64,000 nt of DNA from Novosphingobium sp. 9 (GTDB lineage Bacteria; Pseudomonadota; Alphaproteobacteria; Sphingomonadales; Sphingomonadaceae): NCBI RefSeq assembly GCF_025340265.1, contig NZ_CP022708.1, forward strand, positions 891,501 through 955,500, in the 5' to 3' direction. Position numbers and translations under genes: made by a program. Numbering within the stretch: the first letter of the stretch is position 1; every line of letters begins with the position of its first letter. Below, in pieces: positions 17,681-26,390 of this stretch. The notes below the pieces were generated by a model. That model made no database searches. It was not told where the DNA came from and saw only the letters and a program-made list of their open reading frames with translations.

Positions 17681-19504
17681 TCATGCGGCAAGCCGGCTGA
17701 GCACTGCACGGTTACGGCCCGCGCGCTTGGCTTCATACAGCGCTGCGTCAGCAGCCTGGATAAGGTGCGTACCATCGTTGCCCATGCCCGGATTCCACGC
17801 CGCCACGCCGAACGACATGCTGGTGGAGCCCAGCGTCTGCCCATTCTGTCGAACGTTGAGTTCGCTGATCGCCTGACGCACCTCCTCAACGCGGACGAGC
17901 AACGCGTCTGCAGCCGAACTGGGTGCAATGATCGTGAACTCCTCGCCACCGAAACGGCACACAACATCGCCGTTACGGAACAGGGATTTCATCTCGGCGG
18001 CCACCGCCTGCAGCACGGCATCGCCAGCATCGTGCCCGAACTCGTCATTGAACCGCTTGAAGTGATCGACGTCGCACATCACCAGGCTGAGCGGCGCACC
18101 GGAGCGCGCAGCGCGTGCGATCTCCAGCGTCAGCGCCTCTTCCATGTAGCGACGGTTGAACAGTCCGGTCAGCGGATCACGAATGGTCTGTTCGCGCAAA
18201 GAGCGCTGGAGGCGATGATTGACGAGAGCAGAGGCGATGTTTTCGGCCAGAACCGTAAGGCGGAAGCGGTTCTCGGAATCCACCCTTCCGCGCAAGTACA
18301 GATCGCCAATCACTTCACCGCCGGCGAGCAAGGGCTCGCAGTGATAGATCTCGTTCTCGCTGGCATGCCCGCAGACGATATCGCTGCCCAGCTCGGCAAC
18401 ACCATGGCTCTGTCCACGGCGCAACGCCCAACATTGATCGGGAGAAAAGCCTTCCTGGCCGACTTCCATACCACCCCAACCGGCAATCGGAATCAGCAGA
18501 TTGCGGGAATTGTTGTGCGCATAGAGCGCGCCGGGAATGCCGGGCAGCACGCGCGGAACGAACACACGGATGATCTGCGCAAGCTCGTCGTCGGTACGTG
18601 CCGCCTGCATGCGATGCGCCATCCCGCCAAGCAGCTCGATGACATCGCCCCGTTCGCGCAGCACCTCGCTGTTGCGCTGCAATTCGGCATTGGCAACGTG
18701 CAGTCGCTCTTCGCTGTCCACCTGATCGGCCACTGCAAATTCGAGCTGATCGGCCATCGCATTGTAGCGCTTCGCCAGACGGCTGAATTCCTGCGAACCC
18801 ATGTCAGTGTCGATACGCGCCTTGCGCTGCCCACCGCCAAGATCGGTCATGGCCCGCAGCATCGCTTCGACGGGGCGACGGATACCACGGATCAAGGCAA
18901 AGCAGCCGATCGCGACCAGAAGGCCCACCAGCAATGCGCCGATCAAGGCCAATCGCTGGTTGCTCCCCAGCCTCACCTCCACAGACCCCGTGCGCGCGGC
19001 CTGCAACGCACGCTCCTCGTCCAGGAAGACTTGCGCCCGCACACCGATGGCATCCATCAGTTCACGCCCCTGCCCCGTCGAAACAGCAGCTTCGGCCCCT
19101 TCGAAATCACCTTTTCGCGCCAGATCCAGCGGGCGGCGCAGAAGCGTTGCCCGATCATCCAGAAGGGTAGCCAGCTCTTTGGCACGTCCATGCTGAAGCG
19201 GATTGTCAGCCGTCAGCGCCACGATGCGAGCAGCATTTGCCTTCATGTCGCCGAGGCTCTGATCGAATGCCTTTGCGAACTGCTGATCACGGGTGATCAC
19301 AAACCCGCGCTCTCCTGATTCCGCCTCGCGCATTTCACCCAGTGTGTGTTGCGTGAGTTCGATGATCTCCACCGAGTGGGTCATCCAGCGCAAGCTGTCG
19401 CTCGTCTGTTGCGAAGCATCTGCAAGAATCACCGCGAAAGAGCCCAGAGCGGCGACGACAATCACGCCAATGGCGGCGATCCGGGCAGAAAGCGAAGAAA
19501 ACAT
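17681..19504 (-). CDS. Membrane diguanylate cyclase (CHASE3-HAMP-GAF-GGDEF)
   Basis: A 607-residue sensor that makes cyclic di-GMP from two GTP. Order: N-terminal TM (residues about 8-28), periplasmic CHASE3 domain with the motif EAESGERGFV, second TM (LALIGALLVGLLVAIGCF), HAMP, a GAF-like domain, then the GGDEF domain. The active site reads RFGGEEF, so it should be catalytic. The inhibitory I-site RxxD is present as RNGD five residues before GGEEF, predicting product inhibition. The signal sensed is unknown. The gene is monocistronic as far as can be seen; the next gene upstream ends 77 bases away. Confidence 0.94.
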   Translation of the reverse strand: MFSSLSARIAAIGVIVVAALGSFAVILADASQQTSDSLRWMTHSVEIIELTQHTLGEMREAESGERGFVITRDQQFAKAFDQSLGDMKANAARIVALTADNPLQHGRAKELATLLDDRATLLRRPLDLARKGDFEGAEAAVSTGQGRELMDAIGVRAQVFLDEERALQAARTGSVEVRLGSNQRLALIGALLVGLLVAIGCFALIRGIRRPVEAMLRAMTDLGGGQRKARIDTDMGSQEFSRLAKRYNAMADQLEFAVADQVDSEERLHVANAELQRNSEVLRERGDVIELLGGMAHRMQAARTDDELAQIIRVFVPRVLPGIPGALYAHNNSRNLLIPIAGWGGMEVGQEGFSPDQCWALRRGQSHGVAELGSDIVCGHASENEIYHCEPLLAGGEVIGDLYLRGRVDSENRFRLTVLAENIASALVNHRLQRSLREQTIRDPLTGLFNRRYMEEALTLEIARAARSGAPLSLVMCDVDHFKRFNDEFGHDAGDAVLQAVAAEMKSLFRNGDVVCRFGGEEFTIIAPSSAADALLVRVEEVRQAISELNVRQNGQTLGSTSMSFGVAAWNPGMGNDGTHLIQAADAALYEAKRAGRNRAVLSRLAA

Positions 19505-19581
19505 GAAAAGCGCCTACAGGAATAGCCTTATCATGGCGTTAATGCGGGCCAATCATTCGTGGGATTGCAAACCTTTTAATG

Positions 19582-20793
19582 TCATGGATCCAACGGGTCA
19601 CGCGGGTCCATCCGCGCGGAATCGGCTGACGGCACGAACACCACTTCGGTTGGCGAAATGCGCCGAACCACTTTGCCCGGCTGATAGCCCAGTTCCTTCT
19701 CGTTGCGATCCACGAACGCTGGACTGCCGATATAGCTGCTCTGCCCCGGATTGCACACGACCACCGTTTCCTTGTCGAGCGGGGCATGCATGAGTTGCAG
19801 CACCCGCGTCGCATCGCGCAAATTCGTCGTCGTGTGCCTCGCATAGGGTTCGATCACGATGGCATCGGCGGGGATGCCGTAACGCTCGATCAGCGCCTTG
19901 CGCATCTGCTCGGCCTCCGCGAACGGTGTGCCACGCGGATGCGCATGACCGCCGGACACGATGATGAACGGCACATCGCCTTGCGCGAAGCGCTGCGCCG
20001 CCAGACGCAGATGATACTTGCCCATGGGGCTGAGCGGCATGCCCTCCACTTCCGGGCCGACACCGGTGACGATCATCGCGCTGTAACGCCAGCGCCCCCA
20101 ATCCAGATGCCGGGCACGCGCCATTGCAAGGGCATTCTCACCACCATCCAGCGGCTCGAAACTGATGGCATCCGTCCGATCGCTGCCATCGAGCAGGGCC
20201 AGCGCGAAGTCGACAGAGGGGTCGATCGCCTGTGCCGATCCGCCGCGCGGTGTCTGTGCGAGCCAGGCGGCCGCTTTCAGGCGAGCCTGCTGCTCAGCCG
20301 GATCGATCGTGCCCGGCCCGTCGATCAGCGGATAGGCTGGAACGGCCCCCAGCCCGTAAGTGCGCAAAATGACATTGACGCCCTCCAGCTCGCGACGAAT
20401 GGCAGCCGATGGCGCTTCCTGCGCGGGATCGCCCCCCTTCGCCGCATCCGGAGCCGCGGCGGCCAGCACATCTTCTTCACCGCTCGACCAGATCATGGCC
20501 TGCGTCAGGCAGATAAGATCGGTATTACAAGCTGCAAGCCGATCGGCGCGGGCCTTCAGCATCGCCGCGACACCGGGTGCACGAAGCAAATCGTCGCGCC
20601 ATTCCCGATGTTTGCCGATGCCGTCGAGAACCGGAAAAAGCTTGCGTGACAGCATGTCGATCGTCCGATCATGCACCGCTTCCGGCCTAGACGCAGGCGT
20701 GGGGATAGACGCAGACACGGGGGCGGCGCTCGTCGCAATCGGCGACAAGGCGAGGAGAACAGCCGAAATGCTGCAGGGAACCACTTTACGCAT
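19582..20793 (-). CDS. YdcF/SanA-like DUF218 protein with signal peptide
   Basis: A 403-residue exported protein. The start MRKVVPCSISAVLLAL (20793) gives a signal peptide ending near TSAAP; longer in-frame readings upstream are Arg/Pro-rich and rejected. The C-terminal 170 residues hold the DUF218 fold with IIVSGGHAHPRGTPFAEAEQM, YARHTTTNLRDA and VVVCNPGQSSYIG. The N-terminal half is an unassigned helical region. DUF218 proteins are implicated in envelope or polysaccharide functions and in S-adenosylmethionine binding, but the reaction is not known. Confidence 0.85.
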   Translation of the reverse strand: MRKVVPCSISAVLLALSPIATSAAPVSASIPTPASRPEAVHDRTIDMLSRKLFPVLDGIGKHREWRDDLLRAPGVAAMLKARADRLAACNTDLICLTQAMIWSSGEEDVLAAAAPDAAKGGDPAQEAPSAAIRRELEGVNVILRTYGLGAVPAYPLIDGPGTIDPAEQQARLKAAAWLAQTPRGGSAQAIDPSVDFALALLDGSDRTDAISFEPLDGGENALAMARARHLDWGRWRYSAMIVTGVGPEVEGMPLSPMGKYHLRLAAQRFAQGDVPFIIVSGGHAHPRGTPFAEAEQMRKALIERYGIPADAIVIEPYARHTTTNLRDATRVLQLMHAPLDKETVVVCNPGQSSYIGSPAFVDRNEKELGYQPGKVVRRISPTEVVFVPSADSARMDPRDPLDP

Positions 20794-21036
20794 ACCCACT
20801 GCATAGCCGCAAACGTATGACAAGATAACGAAAAAGCGCTCCGGGACAGGTAGCTCGCCACCCAAGGCGGCGTGGCCCCTAACATCCGCTCGACCAGAAC
20901 GGCGCTTTCGCTGCGGGACAGCTGAAACGCGTTGGAACGCACACAGAGAGGGCAGAACTACCCTGAGGCCATCATCCACCGATAACGCGCAAGGCGGACT
21001 GGACGCCGCCACCCCCTGCTCGCTAACGGCCCGGCG
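20794..21036. other. Intergenic stretch
   Basis: This holds the presumed promoter of the DUF218 gene. No gene, strong hairpin or repeat is seen. Confidence 0.4.
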
Positions 21037-21237
21037 ATGAGCATCATCGCCACCATCATGAACACCACCACCGGCCTTGCCATCCAGAAGCTCAAGTTCG
21101 AGCGGATGCCCAAGCCGTGGGTCACTTTCCATCTCGAAACCGGCGAACAGGTCACGGCCGACCGGGTCCATGTCGGCAAGCCGGCCCCCGGCAAATTCAT
21201 CACTCCGGTCGAAGTCTGGGTGACACCAAAGGCCTGA
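21037..21237 (+). CDS. Small hypothetical protein
   Basis: A 66-codon frame with host-like codon use (purine-rich first positions, high GC3), encoding a protein whose C-terminal half (TFHLETGEQVTADRVHVGKP) looks folded rather than random. The ribosome-binding site is weak. A competing minus-strand frame (20958-21299) shares the same third positions and encodes a signal-like N-terminus, so strand assignment is uncertain. No family recognised. Confidence 0.45.
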   Translation: MSIIATIMNTTTGLAIQKLKFERMPKPWVTFHLETGEQVTADRVHVGKPAPGKFITPVEVWVTPKA

Positions 21238-21361
21238 AGCCCGATCGCCGCGATACCAATAGACAACGAAAGTGCAGCGGACACGAATGCCCGCTGCACC
21301 TCCGAGCCAACCGGGGTTTGGGATGGCTCTGGATCGGGAGGGGGAACATCCCGCCTTCCCG

Positions 21362-21751
21362 TCAGGGAAGAAGGAAGACCCAGCCTCCGCCCAGCACGGT
21401 CTGTGCCGTCGAGCCGCCGGTCGCGCCTGCCATGTTGCCATTGCCCGAACCGGCAAAGCCGATCGAGGCCGACGAGCCCTGCTGGCCGGTGCTCGACGTA
21501 TGGTTGGTGGAGCTGCTGGTGTTGTTGCCGTTGATCAGCGCCACGCCCGAACCGTTGGAATTCGCAGCCGAAGTCGACTGCTGCACCGTCGAGCCGAACA
21601 GCACCGAGCCGCTGCTGCCCATGCTGGCCGCACTGGCGCTGCTGCCTGACGAGGTGGATGCGCCACCGATGGCGAGGCCGGCCTGAGCGGCCATGGCGGG
21701 GGATGCCAGAGTCATGCCGGCGGCGAGAATGACAAGTGCCTTCTTCATCAT
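21362..21751 (-). CDS. Secreted Ser/Gly/Asn-rich low-complexity protein
   Basis: A 129-residue protein with a clear signal peptide (MMKKALVILAAGMTLASPAMA) followed by a Ser/Gly/Ala/Asn-rich body with no charged residues to speak of and a hydrophobic end (VLGGGWVFLLP). ATG 21751 has AAGGAGAAGG just upstream. No family recognised. The composition suggests a surface or matrix-forming protein. It lies about 90 bases downstream of a second low-complexity secreted gene on the same strand and is likely co-expressed with it. Confidence 0.8.
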   Translation of the reverse strand: MMKKALVILAAGMTLASPAMAAQAGLAIGGASTSSGSSASAASMGSSGSVLFGSTVQQSTSAANSNGSGVALINGNNTSSSTNHTSSTGQQGSSASIGFAGSGNGNMAGATGGSTAQTVLGGGWVFLLP

Positions 21752-21843
21752 GATCCTTCTCCTTAACATGCGAGGGGCTATGGGGAGTTCGCGGACCGTC
21801 GCCCCGTGATCGGACCCGCGAAACCGGTGGCGAAGAGGCGCCG

Positions 21844-22704
21844 CTACTTGGCGATCATCTCCAGCTTGGGATCGAGCGCGGCCATCGGCGGCTGACGCGT
21901 CGCGGCCTCTGCGGTGGGATGGCCGTCAGGGCCGCGCACGGCAGGTTCGGGCGCAGGCGCCGAGGCGGGCTGGCTGGAGCCCATGCTGCCGAGCAGGCCC
22001 AGCGCATCGCAGGCGCGCGCGGTGGCCTTGTCGCCCTTTGGCCCCGAACTGTCCGCCGTGCAGATCGACCAGATCATCATCGACATCAGGCGCCCGGCAA
22101 GCTCCGCCTGCCCGAGGTTGGACGCATTGGCCGCTGCCATGCCGAACTTCTCCGCCCGGCGCAGCGACTGGCAGGACTTGTCGAACACCGGCCCGGCGCC
22201 GCCGAAGCTGATGCCGATCGGAGCCACGCTGGCGCCGCCGCTGGCAGTGCCGCCGCAATAGTCACTGCTGAAGCTGCTGGACGCCGCCAGCGGTACCGGG
22301 CTGTTAGTATAGACCTTCTGGGTCCGGGGCGTCGTCGAGTTGAACGTGATCGCCACGCCCTGCTCGTTCGTTGCGAGTTGCCCCTGCGACTGGGTCTGCG
22401 CGTTGTTCGCCTGCTGTCCCTGTGACTGGCCCTGGGTCTGTCCCTGATCCGAATTGGAACCGGACGTCGAGCCAGACCAGGCATTCGATCCCGATGCGCT
22501 GGTCGAGGTCAGGTTGCCCTGCTGGTTGACCGGCGCATTGACGTTGGTGGGATTGCTGGACGAAGCCGATTGCGATTGTGAGCCGGAGTTGGCCGCAGCG
22601 TTGCTGCCGCTTTCGGACGTGGTCTGGGCCAGGATCGCACCGGGGGCGGTTGTCGCCAGCAAGAGCGATACGGCGGCAAAAGTCGGGCGCAGATATCCTT
22701 TCAT
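21844..22704 (-). CDS. Secreted Gln/Ser/Asn-rich protein with C-terminal cysteine domain
   Basis: A 286-residue protein. Residues 1-26 are a signal peptide ending AILAQ. Residues about 27-120 are Ser/Gln/Asn/Gly low complexity with QGQ/QSQ repeats. Residues about 140-235 form a compact region with DYCGGTASGG, DKSCQSLRR, WSICTADS and RACDALG, four cysteines likely in disulfides. The tail is Pro-rich. A GNRA-capped hairpin (TGCCC-GAAA-GGGCA on the minus strand, 22724-22737) lies in the 5' leader. Function unknown; pattern suggests a surface-layer, biofilm or pilus-associated component. Confidence 0.8.
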   Translation of the reverse strand: MKGYLRPTFAAVSLLLATTAPGAILAQTTSESGSNAAANSGSQSQSASSSNPTNVNAPVNQQGNLTSTSASGSNAWSGSTSGSNSDQGQTQGQSQGQQANNAQTQSQGQLATNEQGVAITFNSTTPRTQKVYTNSPVPLAASSSFSSDYCGGTASGGASVAPIGISFGGAGPVFDKSCQSLRRAEKFGMAAANASNLGQAELAGRLMSMMIWSICTADSSGPKGDKATARACDALGLLGSMGSSQPASAPAPEPAVRGPDGHPTAEAATRQPPMAALDPKLEMIAK

Positions 22705-23283
22705 GACGATAACCCCTATTGTCTGCCCTTTCGGGCAAGTGGACGATCCCCCGGCCCTGCTTCCCTGCATCGACAGGCCAGCCGAACGCAGCGCCCGAAA
22801 ACGGCGTGCCCACGGGTGTGGCCTTGTCGTATACCCGGCAAGCGGCATGTCCTTGCCCAGCCGCGCTCACCCCCAGAACGGAGTTGTCCCGAAACCGGGC
22901 TGGCACGAAAGCCGGGGACACGAAAAACCGAGACCATCGCTTCACGATCCCGGCAACGCCCACATGCCAATACTTTCGCATGCAAACTAATAATTCAGGA
23001 AAATCCTGATTTACCGATTAACCGTGGTAACGATGTATGTAAATTGAGCGCGATTCCGGCCATCGTCAAATGGGTCAAATTGAGGACAGACTTTGCCGAC
23101 CTCTGTTTTGATGTGTCGGAAAACAGACCATTTTCTGTTTATTTTATCGCCGTCCCGATGTTGAACGCTATTGCCGTGAGTGCAATTGAGCACAGATGAT
23201 ACTTACGCAATTTGCCTAACAGCGTTAAAAGGCACTCCGCAAATGACACCAGTCGAGTCGTCAGAAAGCAGGAGGGTGTGACA
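22705..23283. other. Long divergent regulatory region
   Basis: About 580 bases between a leftward secreted-protein gene and a rightward LuxR-type gene. The right 300 bases are clearly more A/T-rich than the neighbours. TCAGGA-AAA-TCCTGA (22995-23009) is a perfect palindrome with spacer and TTACC/GGTAA (23011-23030) is a second, weaker one. No gene is supported. Confidence 0.5.
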
Positions 23284-23520
23284 ATGGAAGACCTGATGAT
23301 GGAGTGCGATCATCTGACATCGCGCGAAGTGGAAGTGCTTCAACTCGTCGCCGCGGGCATGTCGGCTAAGGAAATTGCCCGCGAACTGGACATCGCCGCG
23401 TGTACCGTCACCCGGCATGTCGAACACGTGCGTCTCAAGACGCGAACGCGAAACCGCACGCACATGATCGTGCACCTTCTCAGCCGTGGCCTGCTGAACG
23501 TACAGCCTCAGCACGTCTGA
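23284..23520 (+). CDS. Small LuxR-type HTH regulator
   Basis: A 78-residue protein that is almost only a LuxR/FixJ-type helix-turn-helix: LTSREVEVLQLVAAGMSAKEIARELDIAA then TVTRHVEHVRLKTRTRNRTHMIV. There is no receiver or ligand domain. ATG 23284 has GGAGGG 8 bases upstream; the longer reading from 23212 lacks this. It faces the two secreted low-complexity genes across a 580-base A/T-rich region, and may control them. Confidence 0.88.
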   Translation: MEDLMMECDHLTSREVEVLQLVAAGMSAKEIARELDIAACTVTRHVEHVRLKTRTRNRTHMIVHLLSRGLLNVQPQHV

Positions 23521-23521
23521 A

Positions 23522-23539
23522 ATCCCGGAACGCCGGGAT
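23522..23539 (+). terminator. Short hairpin after the LuxR-type gene
   Basis: Perfect 7-bp stem ATCCCGG / CCGGGAT with an AACG tetraloop immediately after the stop; no U-tract follows, so its strength is doubtful. Confidence 0.45.
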
Positions 23540-23692
23540 CAAGCGATCGTCAGGTAGGGGTTCCTGACGCATCGCGGACCACCGGAACCAATTCTCTTGC
23601 AGCATCGGAAGCGGAATAGGTCATGGCATGACGACGCCTGGCGGGGCGTATCGGGCCAACCCTGTTCCGCATCGGGCTTGGGAACATTGCCC

Positions 23693-24325
23693 TCAGGCCG
23701 CGATCGCCTTGCGCCCGAGGGCTATGGTAAACGCGCCGAGCAGCAGTCCTGCAGCGAGGTGCGTCAGGAAATCCACCGGCGACAGTTCGACCGGATGGCA
23801 GAAACCCAGCAGCCCGAAGGACAGAAAGGCGATGGCGGTACCTGCCAGTGCCAGCGACCGCGCAGGTTTCAGCGCACGTGTCCGTCGCAGGGCAAGGATC
23901 GCGATGGCCACCATCGGGATACCCGCCGACAGCACGAAAAAGAAACAGGACGCACCATGTTCGGGCATCACATGGAGCGGGGCAGGCAGGTTCATGGTGA
24001 ACACCGAAAGCCCTAGCCACGCGGCTCCCAGCCCCGCCAGCACCGCACCGCCCAGCCGCAGGCTGCGCCCGGCGACGCTGGCCGAAAGCGCCGCTGCGAA
24101 ACTCGCAAAGCCCAGCGTCAGCGACAGCGCGATGTTCGCGAACGCCAGCCATGCCAGCGTACCCGTCCAGTCCGTGCCGGGGCGATAGGCCAGACGGCTC
24201 CCCGCGAAGCCCAGCACCAGCGCCAGTGGAATCCACAGCAGCAGGCGCTGCCAGACCGGCGCGATCCGGCGAACCGGCCCGGCATCGGCGCTCAGCGCAT
24301 CGATCAGGGTATCGTGATCAACCAT
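23693..24325 (-). CDS. nrsF: NrsF-type anti-sigma factor (DUF1109)
   Basis: A 210-residue inner-membrane protein with about six TM segments (for example LLLWIPLALVLGFAGSRL and VLSAGIPMVAIAILAL) and a short cytoplasmic N-terminus, the layout of NrsF/DUF1109 proteins that hold SigF-type ECF factors at the membrane. Conserved features include cysteines in ASCFFF and FCHP, which could sense redox or metal stress. ATG 24325 is preferred over ATG 24340; either way it overlaps the sigma gene's end, so the two are translationally coupled. Confidence 0.88.
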   Translation of the reverse strand: MVDHDTLIDALSADAGPVRRIAPVWQRLLLWIPLALVLGFAGSRLAYRPGTDWTGTLAWLAFANIALSLTLGFASFAAALSASVAGRSLRLGGAVLAGLGAAWLGLSVFTMNLPAPLHVMPEHGASCFFFVLSAGIPMVAIAILALRRTRALKPARSLALAGTAIAFLSFGLLGFCHPVELSPVDFLTHLAAGLLLGAFTIALGRKAIAA

Positions 24326-24884
24326 GTGTCCGTTTCCCATGTTCGCGCAGCTTCACCACCGCGCGATGCAACAGCGACTTGACCGCAGGCACCGAGAGCC
24401 GGCTTTCGTCTGCCGCTTCGTCCAGCGTCATGTCCTGCAACTTCACCAGTTCGACCATCCGGCGCTGGCCGGCGGGCAGCACCTTGAGCATGCCCTCCAC
24501 CGCCTGCACCGTATCGATCGCCTCGAAGGCACGCTCGGCCATGTCGTCGACCGCTACGGGCAGATCTTCCTCGACCGCCATTTCCCGCCTCCGAGAGCGT
24601 CCCTGTTTGCGCAGAGCATCGACCGAGCGCGCAGAGACGATGGCCGAAATCCACGGCATCAGCGGCAGTTCGGGATCATAGGTATGCCGCAGTCGATGAA
24701 CGGTCATCAGCACCTCCTGCACCACGTCCTCCGCCAGTGCTTCGTCGAAGACCCGCCGCCGCACGCGTATCCGCACCACCGGCACGAGCGCCCGCAACAC
24801 CAGCCGATAGGCACGCTGGTCTCCATCCTGCGCCCGGCGCATGAAGCCGGGCCAGTCCTGTTCGGGGGGCAGGTCGTGCGCCAT
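24318..24884 (-). CDS. sigF: ECF-family RNA polymerase sigma factor (SigF type)
   Basis: A 188-residue sigma factor with region 2 (DQRAYRLVLRAL, LAEDVVQEVLMTVHR, YDPELPLMPWISAI) and region 4 helix-turn-helix (LPAGQRRMVELVKLQDMTLDEAADESRLSVPAVKSLLHRA). It overlaps the NrsF-like anti-sigma gene, the standard pairing. The upstream neighbours are a DsbD-like reductase and a periplasmic peroxiredoxin on the same strand, which would be natural targets. GTAACGTAACGAA directly before the start may be a regulatory element, but I could not fit a convincing -35/-10 pair. Confidence 0.92.
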   Translation of the reverse strand: MAHDLPPEQDWPGFMRRAQDGDQRAYRLVLRALVPVVRIRVRRRVFDEALAEDVVQEVLMTVHRLRHTYDPELPLMPWISAIVSARSVDALRKQGRSRRREMAVEEDLPVAVDDMAERAFEAIDTVQAVEGMLKVLPAGQRRMVELVKLQDMTLDEAADESRLSVPAVKSLLHRAVVKLREHGKRTHG

Positions 24885-24949
24885 GCCTTCGTTACGTTAC
24901 CTCGATTGCCTGCGTTGCGTGCTGGCCTGCGCTTGTCGCCTTGCCCCTG

Positions 24950-26218
24950 TCAAACCTTTCGACCGGAAGCAGCTTCCAGTGCGGAGACCGCCGTCTTCGT
25001 ATCGAGCACCTGCGGCAGGATCACCGGATCGCCGCCCTGCGCCGAATAGACCAGATAGAGCGGCAGGCCCGAGCGGTTCAGCTTCGCCATCGCCGTCTCG
25101 ATCCGGGGATCATAGTTGGTCGAGTCGGCGACCATATAGGTGGTGCCGGTACGGGCGATGGCATCCTTAAAGGCAGCGGTAGACAGCACCGCCTTCTCGT
25201 TCACCTTGCAGGTCAGGCACCAGTCGGCAGAGAAATCGACGAAGATCGGGCGGCCATCGGCCTGTGCCTTCGCGACAGCCTCGGGAGACCAGCGGATCGG
25301 GGCGCTGCTTGCGGCGGTGCCGGAGCCCGGTGTTGCGGCAGCGACTTGCAACACCTGCGGGGCTTGCGGTGCCCGCAGCGCGCTGCCCGGCGTGGCGACC
25401 AGCGCCGCGATACCGGCAAGGCCGATAACCACCAACCCCTGCTGCATGCGCGCCGGTTGTCCCATCATGCTGCGCCTTTGCGCAATGCCATAGACCCAGC
25501 CGACGAACGCCAGCAGCAGCGCGCAGCCCAGAATCAGCGCCAGCCCGGCGCTCCCGGTCTGCGCGGAGAGCACCCATGCCAGCCAGGCCGCAGCCGCCAG
25601 CATCGGGAAAGCCAGTGCGTGCTTCAGCGTCGTCATCCACGCGCCGGGACGCGGCAGGCGACGGGCCAGTGCGGGGCTGAACGAGACCAGCGTGAACGGT
25701 GCGGCAACACCTGCGCCCAACGCCCCGAAGATCGCTAGCGCCACCAGCGGAGACTGCACCAGCGCATAGCCGATGGCACCCGCCATGAACGGCCCGGCGC
25801 AGGGAGTGGAGACGACCACCGCCAGTGCACCGGTCAGCGCGGCGCCCAGCAGGCCGTCATGCCCGTCTGCGCTCTGGCCCATGCGCTGGATGCCGAGCCC
25901 GAATTCGAACAGGCCCATGAGGTTGAGTGCGGCGCCCAGCAGCACCAGCACCAGCAGCGCGACCACTACCGGTGACTGAAGCTGAAAGCCCCAGCCCACC
26001 GCCTGCCCTCCTGCCCGCAGCGCGATCAGCACGCCTGCCAATGCCAGCATCGCCAGCAGGCTTCCTGCGAAGAACGCGACACCTTCCGCCCGCATCTTCG
26101 CCGGATCGCCGCCCTGCCGGGCAAGGCCCAGCGCCTTGAGCGAAATGATCGGAAAGACGCAAGGCATCAGGTTCAGGATGATCCCGCCGACAAAGGCGGA
26201 CAACAGGGCTACCAGCAT
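24950..26218 (-). CDS. DsbD-like thiol:disulfide interchange protein lacking the N-terminal periplasmic domain
   Basis: A 422-residue protein that should carry electrons from cytoplasmic thioredoxin to the periplasm. The membrane part has the paired cysteines in LNLMPCVFPIISLK and VSTPCAGPF, then about eight TMs. The C-terminal thioredoxin domain has the active site WCLTC. The alpha domain found at the N-terminus of full DsbD/ScsB is absent, so the gamma domain must reduce its partners directly. The start at 26218 has AGAGG upstream; a longer frame to 26296 is rejected. It lies between the peroxiredoxin and sigma genes. Confidence 0.92.
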   Translation of the reverse strand: MLVALLSAFVGGIILNLMPCVFPIISLKALGLARQGGDPAKMRAEGVAFFAGSLLAMLALAGVLIALRAGGQAVGWGFQLQSPVVVALLVLVLLGAALNLMGLFEFGLGIQRMGQSADGHDGLLGAALTGALAVVVSTPCAGPFMAGAIGYALVQSPLVALAIFGALGAGVAAPFTLVSFSPALARRLPRPGAWMTTLKHALAFPMLAAAAWLAWVLSAQTGSAGLALILGCALLLAFVGWVYGIAQRRSMMGQPARMQQGLVVIGLAGIAALVATPGSALRAPQAPQVLQVAAATPGSGTAASSAPIRWSPEAVAKAQADGRPIFVDFSADWCLTCKVNEKAVLSTAAFKDAIARTGTTYMVADSTNYDPRIETAMAKLNRSGLPLYLVYSAQGGDPVILPQVLDTKTAVSALEAASGRKV

Positions 26219-26361
26219 GGTGGGCCTCTCTGGAAAAAGGGCAATGAAGTCGGGAAGGAACGCACGCGCGGCAAGCCGGACCAGGGTGCACGACAACGCG
26301 GCGTAAGCCGATGCGTCACACCCTGGCCGGACCGGAAACCGGGCAGCACTCAGGCGAAAGT

Positions 26362-26382
26362 CCGGTGAGACACGCTCACCGG
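26362..26382 (-). terminator. Hairpin after the peroxiredoxin gene
   Basis: Perfect 8-bp stem CCGGTGAG / CTCACCGG with a 5-nt loop, 8 bases beyond the stop, followed on the minus strand by ACTTTC. It would limit read-through into the DsbD-like gene. Confidence 0.65.
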
Positions 26383-26390
26383 CTCGCGCG

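Noticed and set aside
20958..21299. Minus-strand 113-codon frame with signal-like start and a C-terminal TM
   Set aside because: It shares third positions with the plus-strand 66-codon gene, whose codon pattern is better; start signal overlaps the GGAG. Kept only as an alternative.
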